Below are positions 1 through 12,200 of a stretch of 64,000 bases of DNA, one piece after another. The notes beneath the pieces were generated by a model. The model searched no databases. It worked only from the letters and a program-made list of their open reading frames with translations, and was not told the DNA's origin. The position numbers and the translations under genes are program-made. Source of the stretch: Vigna angularis (taxonomy: Eukaryota; Streptophyta; Magnoliopsida; Fabales; Fabaceae); assembly GCF_016808095.1 (NCBI RefSeq), contig NC_068971.1, positions 9,870,501-9,934,500 on the forward strand, given 5' to 3'. Position 1 is the first letter of the stretch, and each line of letters opens with the position of its first letter.

Positions 1-1990
1 CCTAATAACAATATTACTGAGTCTGTTTTCATCTTAGCAACCGGGATAAATGTCTCCAAGTAATCCACTCCATAGGTTTGAATGAATCCTTTCGCCACTA
101 GACTTGTCTTATAATATTCAATGATCCCATTAGTCTGATGTTTCACGATATATAACCACTTACACCCCACTGTTTTTTTTCTCCAGTTGGTAAGGTGACA
201 AGTTCTTAGCTCATGTTCCATTCCCATGGCTTGTTTCCATTTCCTATTAGAGAATGCTATAGATATACAGGATGAAGGTGTGGTTAGAGTTCAGGTTTGT
301 TACAAAGGTTTTGTGTGTAGGAGAGAATTTTTCAATGGACAAAAAGTTCGATAGAGGGTAAAAGGGTTGTTAGGTCTGTCGGGTGCATGTTCTGGTTCCC
401 TTTCTAAGGGCAATGGGAAGGGCTAGGTTTTGGTTCATTCGTGCTTTTAAATTTCCATATACAAACTCATTAGAATTATCAGAATGTATAGGACTAGAAA
501 TAGTTAACTTAGGTAATGATGGTAGGTTGGATTCTTGGACATGGACAAATTCTGACATGGCCTTTTCTCTTCTTGAGTAAACCACATTTTTTCCAAATTT
601 TCCACCTTCATTAGGTGCAGGTTCAGGAGGTTTAGGTGCAGGTTCAAATATCATATTTGGAAGTTTGAGAGACTCATCTTCCTCTCTTATATTCTCCCCC
701 TGAAGATGAGGTTTCTTACAGTAGCTCTCATGTCCATTGAAGGTGACATCTCTTGACACTATTGTTTGGATGGTGGGTGATAGCACTTATATCCCTTTTG
801 CATGGTTGTGTATCCTAAGAAAACACATTTGATAGCCCTAGGATCCAGTTTTCCTTTCATTACTATGAACATCCATAAAGGATACACTCCCAAATATTCT
901 AGGTTGGAGTTTTATTGTTGGGTCTATGTATGGGTATAACAAGATAGGACATCCATGGGACTCTTTGATCCTAAGATTTTAGAGGGTAATCTATTGATAA
1001 GATAAGTGGTAGTAAGAAGGGCTTGTCCACCAAATTGCTTAGGAACATGATATTGAAAAAATAAATCGCTAGTTTGTTCTAGTAAGTGCACATTTTTTCT
1101 TTGAGCAATCTCATTCTATTGATGTGTGTTAGCACATGAAGACTCAGATTATTTCCTCTTTTTGGCAAAAATAGTTCAATTGAAGATTAAAGTATTCCCT
1201 AGTGTTATCATACCCAATTCTCGTAATATTGAGTCCATATTGATTCTTATTCATTGTGACAACCGATGTTACTTGGGTACAATCATCTATAAAGGTTATA
1301 AACCATTTAGCACCAGAGATATCAGGGACATTAATGGGACCCCATACATCAATATGAACAAAACAAAATGGGGCAAGACTCTTTCTATTGCTAATGAGAA
1401 TTTACACGCTTGTGTTTAGCAAACTCATGCACCTCTCAGTGGAGACTTTCCACCTTTAAATTCATAAATAAGGAAGGGAAAATTAGTTTGATTGAGTTAA
1501 CTCGTTTTTCCTATCTAGGATAACTCATGAGTTTTAAGAGATACCTCTAGAGTTTGACTACCTTGTATTTGACACATTGGAAATTTATTAATTTGTCCAT
1601 ATCCTGCAAATAAGTTGTTGGAGGACCAAATCCAAGAAAAAATCTCACATTGAATAAGAATGACCGAGTTAAGTAACATATTAGTGACACAAGGTCATAG
1701 GTGCCATTGATGGAAGATCTTTGTGTTATTTAGGCTCCCCTCACAACCCAACAAAATGTTATCTCAAACTCAATTTTATTCATTTTTTGTAATCGAGTGC
1801 TTTAACCCAAGATAATCTAGTAATCTATGCCTGTAACATATGGTTGATAATTCCTCTAAATGTAAAGCCTTTTATTCCTAAATTAATTCTTTTAATACAC
1901 ATTCGACTTGAAGAGAACTGCACACCCATAACCCTAAAGTTTATATAAAATTCAATGTTGTTTGCACTGTTGGTGATACTCTACTTTGGA
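1..1990 (-). mobile_element. Decayed Ty1/copia retrotransposon, integrase to reverse transcriptase
   Basis: Read on the - strand, this stretch gives pieces of a copia polyprotein in the usual order. Around 1420-1200 is an integrase core resembling 'DVWGP...FIDDCT'. Around 786-370 is the linker between integrase and RT, with the recognisable 'SRDVTFNE'-type and 'VYSRR'-type blocks in a 138-codon open stretch. Near 60-1 is the start of RT ('DYLETFIPVAK'). Stops and frameshifts separate the pieces, so it is not functional. The RT continues past the left edge of the window. No LTR is identifiable. The element probably lies in an intron or 5' flank of the GAUT4-like gene that resumes at 2047, because an in-frame splice acceptor follows directly. 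Confidence 0.85.
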
Positions 1991-2046
1991 AACTCAACAA
2001 TTATGGAAATAAACCCTGTTTTGTTCTTTGAATATATCTTTTACAG

Positions 2047-4198
2047 CAACTAATAGAGAAAAGGAAGGAAAAGCGTGCTGCTGAGTTGATAAGAGAGGAT
2101 GAAGTAATTGTAAAGCTTGAAAATTCAGCTATTGAACACTCGAAATCTGTTGATTCAGCAGTTCTTGGTAAATACAACATTTGGAGGAAAGAAAATGAGA
2201 ATGAAAATGTGGATTCTACTGTACGGTTGATGCGAGACCAAATCATTATGGCTAAGGTTTACTTGAGTATTGCAAAGATGAAGAACAGTCTTCAACTGTA
2301 CCAAGAATTGGAATCTCAGCTTAAAGGCAGTCAGCGTGCTTTAGGTGAGGCAACTTCTGATGCTGAGCTAAAGCCGAGGTATGAAAGCTATGTGCAATTT
2401 TCTCAGTAGTGATTTCCAAATGCATCTGTGTTTTAGTTTTTGCATTAACCAACTTTACTAATCAAATGTTTAATATCTGTAGCGATCATGAAAATATAAA
2501 AACTATGGGCCATGTTCTTTCTAAGGCGAAAGAGCAATTGTATGACTGTAAGTTGGTTACTGGGAAATTGAGGGCAATGCTACAAACAGCTGATGAGCGA
2601 GTTAGGGGCTTGAGAAAACAAAGCACGTTCCTTAGCCAGTTGGCTGCCAAGACCATACCGAATGGAATTCATTGCTTATCTATGCGCCTTACCATAGACT
2701 ACTTCCTCCTTCCTCTTGAACAGAGAAAATTCCCTAGAAGTGAGAATTTGGAGAATCCTACTCTCTATCATTATGCCCTATTCTCGGACAATGTCTTGGC
2801 TGCATCTGTTGTTGTCAACTCAACTATTGTGAATGCAAAGGTGACTTGTACTATCTTTTACCATACCAATGTTTGCACGCAAGTGTATAAAGTAATTTTT
2901 TACAGATAATGAAATAGTTTCTGCTTGCATTGTACAGCCCCCACATATTTTGCTTCTTCAGTGCATCCCTAAGTCAGTAACTAATATAATTAAACTTTTC
3001 GTTTGTCTTATCTTCATTTCTTCAACATCAGGATCCTTCAAAGCATGTGTTTCACCTTGTTACTGATAAGCTAAATTTTGGAGCCATGAACATGTGGTTT
3101 TTGCTGAATCCTCCTGGAAAAGCTACAATCAATGTTGAAAATGTCGATGAATTTAAGTGGTTGAACTCATCCTACTGCCCAGTCTTGAGGCAGCTTGAAT
3201 CTGCAACAATGAAAGAGTATTATTTCAAGGCAGGCCATCCAACTACTACTGGCGCTTCGAATCTCAAGTACAGAAATCCAAAATATCTGTCAATGCTTAA
3301 CCACCTGAGATTCTATCTTCCACAAGTTTATCCTAAATTGGATAAGATTCTTTTTCTTGATGATGACATTGTTGTCCAGAAAGACCTGACTGGATTATGG
3401 GCTGTAAATCTTAATGGAAATGTAAATGGTGCTGTTGAAACATGTGGGGAGAGTTTTCACCGATTTGACAAGTACCTTAACTTTTCAAATCCACATATTG
3501 CAAAAAATTTTGATCCAAATGCTTGTGGTTGGGCATACGGGATGAACATGTTTGATTTGAAGGTGTGGAAAAAGAAGGATATCACTGGCATATATCACAA
3601 GTGGCAGAATTTGGTGAGTACTTGAACATAAACTTGGCTTACATCGCGTGTCTATTACATAATAAAGATTACCAAGACATATATAACTTTTCTAAAGAGA
3701 AGACTTACCCTTTTGAGGATAAAGTGCAATTACAACTGTTGATTAAAAAATTGACGGTTGTAATGTTAACAACTTCCTTAGTTATATTTGTGTGAATGCA
3801 TCTTGTTACAATATCAACCATTTACATTGCAACAACATAAGGTTTTAACTTGCACTTTATGTACTAAGTTAAATCACTTTGATTGATCTTTCACTAACCC
3901 TTTTCTTCCTGTTTGATTCCAGAACGAAGACAGGGTGCTGTGGAAGCTGGGGACATTGCCTCCAGGGCTGATGACATTCTATGGATTAACACATCCGCTA
4001 GATAAATCATGGCATGTGCTTGGTCTGGGTTACAATCCAAGTGTAGATCGTTCAGAGATAGATAATGCGGCAGTGGTACACTACAACGGTAATATGAAGC
4101 CATGGTTAGAGATAGCCATGACAAAATATCGGTCTTACTGGACCAAATATGTAAAATTTAGTCATCCCTATCTTCAGAATTGTAGGCTACATGAATGA
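2047..4198 (+). CDS. GAUT4: Galacturonosyltransferase 4-like (GT8), 5' exons missing from window
   Basis: Four exons, all with GT-AG borders, join in frame: 2047-2378, 2483-2840, 3032-3613 and 3923-4198 (stop TGA). They encode 515 residues. The product is a Golgi type II membrane glycosyltransferase of family GT8 that transfers galacturonic acid onto homogalacturonan in pectin synthesis (family knowledge). The first exon starts mid-protein (QLIEKRKEKRAAE). Roughly 100 or more N-terminal residues, including the membrane anchor, lie upstream and are not seen. Diagnostic features are the metal-binding run LFLDDDIVVQKDL, the block ACGWAYGMNMFDLK and the C-terminal HYNGNMKPW. The coiled stem region (about the first 220 residues) is more diverged than the catalytic half. 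The copia debris immediately 5' suggests a transposon in the preceding intron; a truncated pseudogene is the alternative. Assignment to GAUT4 rather than another GAUT is by remembered similarity. Confidence 0.88.
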
Positions 4199-5299
4199 CC
4201 TGACAATTAGGTCCTGAAGTCCAGAGAAACGCACTTTTTCTCTGATCAATACCCTTCCCCATCTTCTTTCTATCTTAGCAATTCCAGAGTGATAGGGTCA
4301 GTGCTTATTCTGTGGTTACCCCTACATCATCTCTTTCCTAAGTCACTGTTTTTTGCTTTCAATTAATTTTATTTGTTTACACTACCCTCACTGATTTGAA
4401 ACAAGGTACATAAGTACTATACCTTATTTACTGCTATAAAATCCCTTCATTGTATACAATACTCTGATACTGAGACTGGACTAGAAATAGAATAACAATT
4501 TTTATGTATTCTTTCAAAAGTAGCTTTCTTCTGTTTCGAGAACCTTTTTTACGATTGCATTTTCTTTTAGTACACGAATCATCAGAAATTGATATAATGA
4601 CAAGCATTGTTCTCACAATATGTGATTAGAGTATGATTTTAATTATCTTAGTCGTGATAAAATGAGCAATTTTTAAGTCATAATCAACTTGGGAAGTATA
4701 TTAAGCAAATATAATTAGGCAATGAAACGAAATTCAACAGATGAACATCAATTAATCAAACTTCTTGACTAGAGGCTTTACTCTTCAACTGATTGTTTGT
4801 AAACATTTATGAATACTACATAGTACGTTAAGAAGGCAACATGGAATGTTTGACTTTCGAGCCTTGGTTTGAATCTCTCAAAATGAGTATTCAAACGTCG
4901 AAAGAAAGCTTAATCCAATGTAGTTTACTATGAAAAAACAAACGTAAAAGAGGTAAAGTAAAATTAGTGGTCTGATGATCTTTTGTACGAAAACAAGGAT
5001 TCTTTTTATGCAGAGAATGAAAAAAATCGAAGCAGTAAAGGAACAACAGACAAAACACCTAAATAGGAAGGGCAACCACTTTGAGTTTGTCTTAAATAAA
5101 CAAAAAATGAGTATGAGAAAGGTTTGATTAGAGCATCATCTCCCCACACTTGAATTGAGATATGTTAAACATACAGACACTTGGATAGAACTTTTTCACA
5201 AACAAAGAAGAGTTCAATTTCATGTACTTACTTCAGACATGAAGAATAAGATTATGAGATAAGACCATTGTAATTTGACTATCAATTTATCATAGCAGA
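4199..5299. other. AT-rich 3' flank, no gene seen
   Basis: This is the downstream region of the GAUT4-like gene. The first 200 bases are presumably 3' UTR. The remainder is AT-rich, with stops in all frames and no family I recognise. Its right part merges into the copia debris that begins near 5300. Confidence 0.5.
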
Positions 5300-7840
5300 T
5301 AGTAAGGGGGGATCATGTTATATGCCAAGTTTTTTAAGGGTTTGAATCCTTAGAATTTTATCAGTCGTTTAAGCAAGATTCTTATACTCCTTTTTACGTA
5401 CTAAATATTGCCAAAGCAACTTGTTTTCTTAGACTACCATAAAATGATATTTGATCTAAAAACGTATGGTAGCACCAAAGATGGACTTGTGATCATTAGT
5501 ATTTGCGGTCCAATCTACGCCAAAAGCTTGTAAGGAAAAAAGAGAGACAAAGATCATAAAAGTAAGAAGACCCTGAACATAGGTCAAATACATAAAAAGA
5601 GAAAATTCAACTGTATAACAAAATTCTTTGAATTTTTTTTTGCAAAGTTGTGTTTGATGGAGTGATGATAGACACGTGTTTTTAATGTGATAGACAATTT
5701 GTTAAAAATGTTTCAAAGAACTTAGCTTTTAAAGAAAGGAAAAACACATTTTCTTTGTTAGAAATTTAGTAATATGCAATTTAAATAAGGAGAAGAAGAA
5801 CTTATGTTATATATTTTTACACTAGCTTGTAGATGAATCTACACTATTTTTAGTTCTTAACAATCCATCAAATTTTACTTGACAAACTAACGCGGTGAAA
5901 TTACTAATAAATATTGTTTAAATCACAACTATTCTAATTAAAAACAATTGAATTATTATTTAGACATTAAGTCAATTTTGACTAAAAACTCAAGTATTAT
6001 TTAAAAACAATTACTTTTGGTTGACAACTTATAGTTTTATTTGGAACACAACTACAACCTTTTGTAGCTAATATTTGAGTACTCTTTGGAACACAACCAC
6101 TATTGTTAAAGGATTTACAAAAAAAAAAGGATAATCTAAAAGATCATTAGGTCTAGACAGAGAATAACATTTTTCGACGAACACAAAGTTAAAACATACT
6201 TCTGAATTGCATATGAATATGCAAAATGTTTTTAGGGCACAACAATACGGTCCATGCAACATTAAATTATTATCTCTTCTTCAAGTAACATCTTGATAGC
6301 TAGCATAACTTATCATGCTTAGGTCAGAGAGCTTTCACTCAAAATTAGAGTAAATCGTAGAACCATACATGATAAAATAGTATTTCCACAATTGACATAA
6401 GATGTGTTAGAATGTGTGTGTTAGCGTGAAACAATTTTAGCGTGTCTTTTTAAAGATATTTAATGTTGATAAAAGTTTTATGAGATTTTCTTGGTAGACG
6501 TGAATATGAATAATATTTTTCACAACACAAAATAAGTTCATAAATAATTTCGTGATAGACAAAGTTACTTTAACTGTATGCATATCATTTGATTAAGGTT
6601 TTACTTACTATATGAAGCAAGAGAACACAGTGTGTACCAGATAAAGCATCTCATGATTTGTTTGAAAATTATTGTCTTAGAGGTCAAAAGTATTCATGTT
6701 TGTACTTTGTTGTTTAACAACACTTAATCAAAATCAATATAGGTATGTTAAACTTTATTCTAACAAGGGCCATTTAAATGAGTTTCTTTAAGACGTAGAA
6801 TAATCCTTTTGATAGTAGTTTAGTGATATTTAAGTACCGAAATAGTAAATGAAAACACTTTTGTTCTCAACTTTATTGATTTTTGGAAGAATTATAATAT
6901 CATATTGAAGAACACCTATAATAGGTCTATAGGAAGTTACATCAAGAAGAAAACTTTTGTTAATTTTTTTTATTAGAGGTCATATGGGAAGAAATACACT
7001 TAACTTCAAATATATTAGATCCATGTAAAAGATCACAAATACATTTATTTTGGGTTTAAAAAGGGAATCATCCTTGAAAGTTCTAACTTCTCCTCACAAG
7101 AAAATCAAGTTGGCTCAACTACTTAAAGGAGAAAATAAAATTAAGTTAATTGACAATCCTTTGAAAACGTGTGGAAGAATTATCTATTATTCTTATGTTG
7201 TTAAGATAAACTAACAAATAGTGTTACTTTAACATTGAGAAAAGAAGTGGATGATCACACTTGTTGAGATTAAAACCATATTGAATAAAAATACTTTTGT
7301 AGTTTTCCAAACCTATAACGAAGGTTCTCTTTTCAAGTCATAAATAACCTTGTTGAGCTTGCATGCTAAAGAAAGACCAAGGTATAAAAAACTAAGACTT
7401 GTTACATGCAAGAAATTTAATCAAAAACACCTTTTAAAAAAAATTATTAACATCTAAATGAAAAAGAGGCCAAGTTTTTGATGAAACCTTTAGCTACAAG
7501 ACAAGTATACTTGCTTGAGAGCCATCTAAATTTTTCCTGACTCTAAAAACCCAGATACAACCAACCAACAATTTGTCATGTAGGGAGGGGAAATTAGAGT
7601 GTCCAAGTATTATTATGGACTAAGGCATATTTGGGTTCAGAATAAGCCAAAGAAGAAGCCTGTTTTTTTTGCACTAAACTAGAGTTTGGTCTATTTGCAT
7701 AGAATGAGTATTGATTGGAAGAGTAATAACCTTCAAAATCTGTATTAGAAGCAAATTGGGTGGTAGAAGTGTCAATACTATTATGGGAAGAAAGAAAACA
7801 ATGGGAGCCTAGAAAAAAGGAAGAAGTAGGCTGGTGTTAA
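5300..7840 (-). mobile_element. Second decayed Ty1/copia element (RT and RNase H remnants)
   Basis: On the - strand, 7560-7400 reads like the start of copia RT (GCIWVFRVRKNLDGS, then a broken LVAKGF-type block). 5560-5400 reads like the RNase H end (FGVDWTANTNDHKSIFGAT, followed by a diverged RKQVALA block). The order, RT at higher coordinates and RNase H at lower, is right for a - strand copia element. The 2 kb between is too mutated to read. A serine- and asparagine-rich stretch near 7800-7650 may be the gag/integrase side. Stops throughout make it non-functional. It is separate from the remnant at 1-1990, since both contain RT starts in the same orientation. Confidence 0.65.
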
Positions 7841-8052
7841 TTCAATAATGTCCTCCATAGAAAATAACTCTTTATAATAAAAAAATCTCTATTTATTAAA
7901 AAAATATATTCTGAACATGGGACCCACCCATTTTGATGTCGTATTTCAATAAATTCAACAGTAAATGTTAACTGTCCACCTGTCTGATAAGACAACGGAC
8001 TGCAAACAATCAAACATACTACCAAAAATAGAAGTGTACACTAAAATTCAAA
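7841..8052. other. Short AT-rich spacer
   Basis: Nothing recognisable between the copia debris and the fold-back element. A 62-codon - strand open stretch has no visible domain. Confidence 0.4.
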
Positions 8053-8982
8053 GGGAAAATGATACTTCAACAATCACTTTTGACAACATTTTGACACGGG
8101 ACAAGTGTTAAAATGTTAGTGGTCCACATGGAAAATTGAATTGAAAATTTTAAATGACGTGGAAAGGGAGTGCAGAAGGGGTTTCAAGTTTGACGGTTCA
8201 AATTTCACTTTTCAGATTTTCAATTTGGGACATTCGTAGAGAGAGAAGAGAAGTTTGAGAGAGAGAGTCGAACCTAGAGAGAGAGTTCGAGAGAGAGAGC
8301 TCCGACGGAGTGCCCGCCGGAGTGCCGCCAAACAACGTTGAACGCCGTCGTCTTTCTTCCACCCCTCCAGTCAGTTCCGATTCATGGCCGTCGCAGCTCG
8401 CCGACGAAACAAAGACGACATCGTCTTCCCTTCGACCCAACCAACTAAGGGCGCGTTCTGAATCTCGATTCTTCCCACCCAGCCAACTTAGGGAACAATT
8501 ACTTAAGATTTTATTAAAAAATTTGTGCCAAAAAAACCACAATTTGTAAGACTCATAGTGCAGGAATAGAACTAGTACCAAAGGCAAAATAAGTGGATAC
8601 TTGGGTTGAAGTTTTTGCACAGCGACGGCCCTGAATCGGAACTGGCTGGAGAGGTGGAAGAAAGACGACAACGTTCAACGTTGTCCGACGACACTCCGGC
8701 GGGCACTCTGTCGGAGCTCTCTCTCTCGAACTCTCTCTCTAAGTTTGACTCTCTCTCTCAAGCTTCTCTTCTCTCTCTACGAATATCCCAAATTAAAAAT
8801 CTAAAAAGTGAAATTTGAACCGCCAAACTTGAAACCCCTTCTGCACTCCCTTTCCAAGTCATTTAAAATTTTCAATTCAATTTTCCATGTGAACCACTAG
8901 CATTCCATGTGGACCACTAGCATTTTGACATCTGTCCCGTATTAAAATGTTGTCAAAAGTGGTTTTTGAAGTATCATTTCCC
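8053..8982. mobile_element. Fold-back MITE with ~350-bp inverted arms
   Basis: Two long inverted arms, about 8053-8397 and 8624-8982, match closely over their whole length around a 226-bp loop. The outer ends read GGGAAAATGATACTTCAA on the left and its reverse complement (with one A fewer) on the right. The arms contain a CT/GA-rich tract and a GC-rich inner part, which is why several short open frames appear on both strands; they are mirror images and not genes. There is no transposase. The GGGAAA-type end and long arms suggest a Mutator-like MITE, but I could not find a clean target duplication (left flank AAATTCAAA, right flank AATTAAAAG). Confidence 0.85.
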
Positions 8983-9245
8983 AATTAAAAGTTAACAACA
9001 ATTTGTGTAACATGGTTTTCTTTTCTTTTTCTTTTTTCCCGTTTTGAAACTTTGTTTTCAGGAATTTTTACAATGTTAGTTTATTACAGGGCCATGTCAA
9101 ACATAGTTACAGAAAAAAAAAAAGGATGCTACAACTAAAATTGAAGTGTCATCTCTACAAGTGTTCAATCTCTATTTCAATTAACAACATCCTCAGAATT
9201 TGAAAAAGAAGAAAGAAAAAGTTGAAGGTAAAAGGGCTGTTGCAG
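8983..9245 (-). other. 3' flank / probable 3' UTR of the CLB gene
   Basis: This stretch lies directly downstream of the CLB stop codon on the - strand and contains AT-rich sequence with poly-T and poly-A runs. A poly(A) site is likely here but cannot be placed precisely. Confidence 0.4.
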
Positions 9246-12200
9246 TTACTGATTGAGAGGTTTTGCACCACCACCAGCCTCCTCCACATTGATAGGAGTA
9301 GATGAACCACTCCTTTTGGATCCCCCTTGTCCGGTGATCGTCCTTCCCATGAACTTCCCTGCTTTGCTGAGTCCACTGCCAACAGCACCGAGTCCACTGC
9401 CAACAGCCCCGAATCCAGCACCAAGGCCGCCGCCAACAAGCCCAGCTCCAGAAGAAACTCCACTACTCACAAGTCCAGCACCAGAAGCAACACCACTCCC
9501 CACAAGTCCAGCACCAGAAGTAACACCACTCCCCACAAGTCCAGCACCAGAAGTAACACCACTCCCCACAAATCCAGCTCCAGAAACAACACCACTCCGA
9601 ACAAGTCCAGCACCAGAAACAACACCAGAACCCACCATTCCGACACCGGAACCCACCATTCCAACACCGGAACCAACCACCGATGCTGCTCCATCTAGGG
9701 CATCCATTGTACTTCCTATAACTCCCTCCTCTTTAAGTTTCTTCCTTTCTTCTAGTATCTTTTTCTCTGCCTCTAGTGCAACCAATTGTTCTTTCTTGTC
9801 AAATTCGTGATAAAAGATCTGGAATTTCAATGAGATTGTGACTTTTAATTTAATCCAGAGAACATTTATACAGCTATATCAAGGATAGTTACAGAAATGA
9901 TGCACTAATGGAAACAAATCAATGCATGTCTAATTATACCTTTAATGTCAAGGTTCCTCGATCCTTTTTGTCTTTCACTTTCAGTGTATCAAGTGATGGC
10001 AGCAGTCTCAACTCAAACTCCTTTTCAGTTTCTTCTTTCAGGTCAATAAGTGGTAATTTTGCTATTCCCAATCGCTTATCTTGCCCAATGTCTTCATCAA
10101 AAACCTAAATTCAGAGCCATCAATTATGGCAACAAAAGAATTTAATCAGGATTATGCAGTTAGGAAGAGAACAATCTTTCAAACCAAAAAATTATCAGGA
10201 GTAGCTAGTCAAAACAGATTATGGTTTGGATAAATTTATCCATAAGCACTTACAGGGAAATGAACAAGGTAAAATGGAATAGATTACTCCCAGAAGTTAA
10301 TATTAGTCCATACACATGTTAATTTGTAAAGTTTCTTTCAATTAGTTTCTTTCAAGTAAATATAGCCATTATACATATACACAAACATGTAAATTGCCGC
10401 CAGCTTTGGAGTCAAATTTTAGTTAATGGAAAAATGTCACACTGTCAGTGATATTTCACAAATCAAGAGTTCAGGATGGCCCAATTAGATCTAAGTTCTC
10501 TTGAATAGTTCACTTTGAGATATTATATAGTACCTCTAACTATTGGGCTATACTCCATCTAATGAACTCCTTACAATTGGACATCTACAGGTCTTACTCT
10601 CACATGGCCAAACTCCAAGACTTTAAGCTTACGTTAAATCAATTCTACAAAACTGGTTTTTGAAGGAAGGATTACCAAAGCTTTATAAGCTTTATTTAAT
10701 TCATATCTATAGTTGAGTCTCTAATAATATCAGAGAATTTTGGCCTAGGTCTAACTCAAACCCAAAAAATTGATTTATAAGATTAGAATAACCCAAATTA
10801 AGTTATATTTAAGTCACATTTCTAGTCAATGTGTGCTAAATACAACCCATGAGACTGCAATTAGGGATGACTGTATGCAATTAACGCAACTTTCCAAAAA
10901 CAAACCATTATGAATGCAATTCTACCAAGTTTTTCTTTCATGGCTTTGTCCTCCTACTTTCTCTTGACATTTATTCATGATCTTATTTTTTTCTTGTAAC
11001 CCCATTTCCTCATTGCGACATTCTTAGCTTTACAAGACTTGTTGGCACTGGATTGCCGAACTTTCAGTAGCGTTAAGCATAATAAGTAACAATTTTCCTA
11101 AGATTAAGTAGGTTCATTAAAGTGTATCTGAACTATTATAACTAGTTCTAGGAGAGTTAGTAAAGGGACTTTATGGAGAGAAGTAAAATAGAATGATATT
11201 TGGAAAGTGAGGTTCTCTCTATTAACCTGCAATTGTATTGTGTACTGTTATATTCTTTCTATTCCTTGACTCCATCCTTACTACTTTTGTTGGAACTGGA
11301 ATTAGGGAAGCAACAAAATTCAAGATTGTCTCTTTCTAATTCTAATATCAGTTCTATCAGCACCTTTTAATAAAAAATATCCACCATTTCATTGACCTCA
11401 CGAGAACCCTATGACATATCTTCCTCAGTCTCTTCACTTTGTTTATGAAATGAAATTTTTAATATACCAATCATGTGATGGGTAGCTTGCAAGTATCTCA
11501 ACCAAGGATTAAATAAATAACAGTTATGACAGAATGGGTTACAAGAAAAGGATTAGTTGTGCTAAACCTCAACAATGAGTGACTGGGTCTCCTTGTCCTC
11601 TGCAATCAACTCAAATTCCTCGTTCCAAACAGGATTCAAGTTGTTATCAATGACCTTTGTTTTAACCTTAAACAGCGGCCGAATATGCAACACTACATAA
11701 GGATCGGACTTCCCAATCATTTCCATATTCTTCAGATCATTAGCCTTCACTACCTTCACTTTAAGCGTTCCCTGGGGTTTAAGCTCCAGTTCACTGCAAA
11801 GAAAAAAAGGTGCTTAAGTAGAATAAAATATTTGAGCATTACCATTTTTAATTTGCATGTTCCTAAATACCAATTTGTTTTTCTTTTCAAGGCGGTGGAG
11901 GAAACAGAAAATGAAACTGAAGGTCTTTGCTTGAGGAATATTTCTATAGAATTTAACCAATTTGAAAAACTGTTTACCAGATACACAATTAAACAACATG
12001 CTCCAACCTTCACGCAGATAGGAATATAATAAACAAAAAAAAAATCCATAAGATTCACATTACCTAGTATCAACAGGTATACCCCCAAGAGGAACAACAA
12101 TCCTATGAGGCCATTGGAGCATGTCAGTAACAATTGAGTTCACAGTATCCTATTGGAAATTGGAGAAGTGTATCATAAGTACTGAATTCAAAATCAGTAA

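Noticed and set aside
8198..8818. Serine-rich open frames on both strands
   Set aside because: They lie in the two inverted arms of the MITE and are mirror images of each other.
9253..9810. Proline/threonine-rich + strand frame of 185 codons
   Set aside because: Antisense shadow of the CLB last exon; the - strand frame is joined to ten further exons with a recognisable protein.
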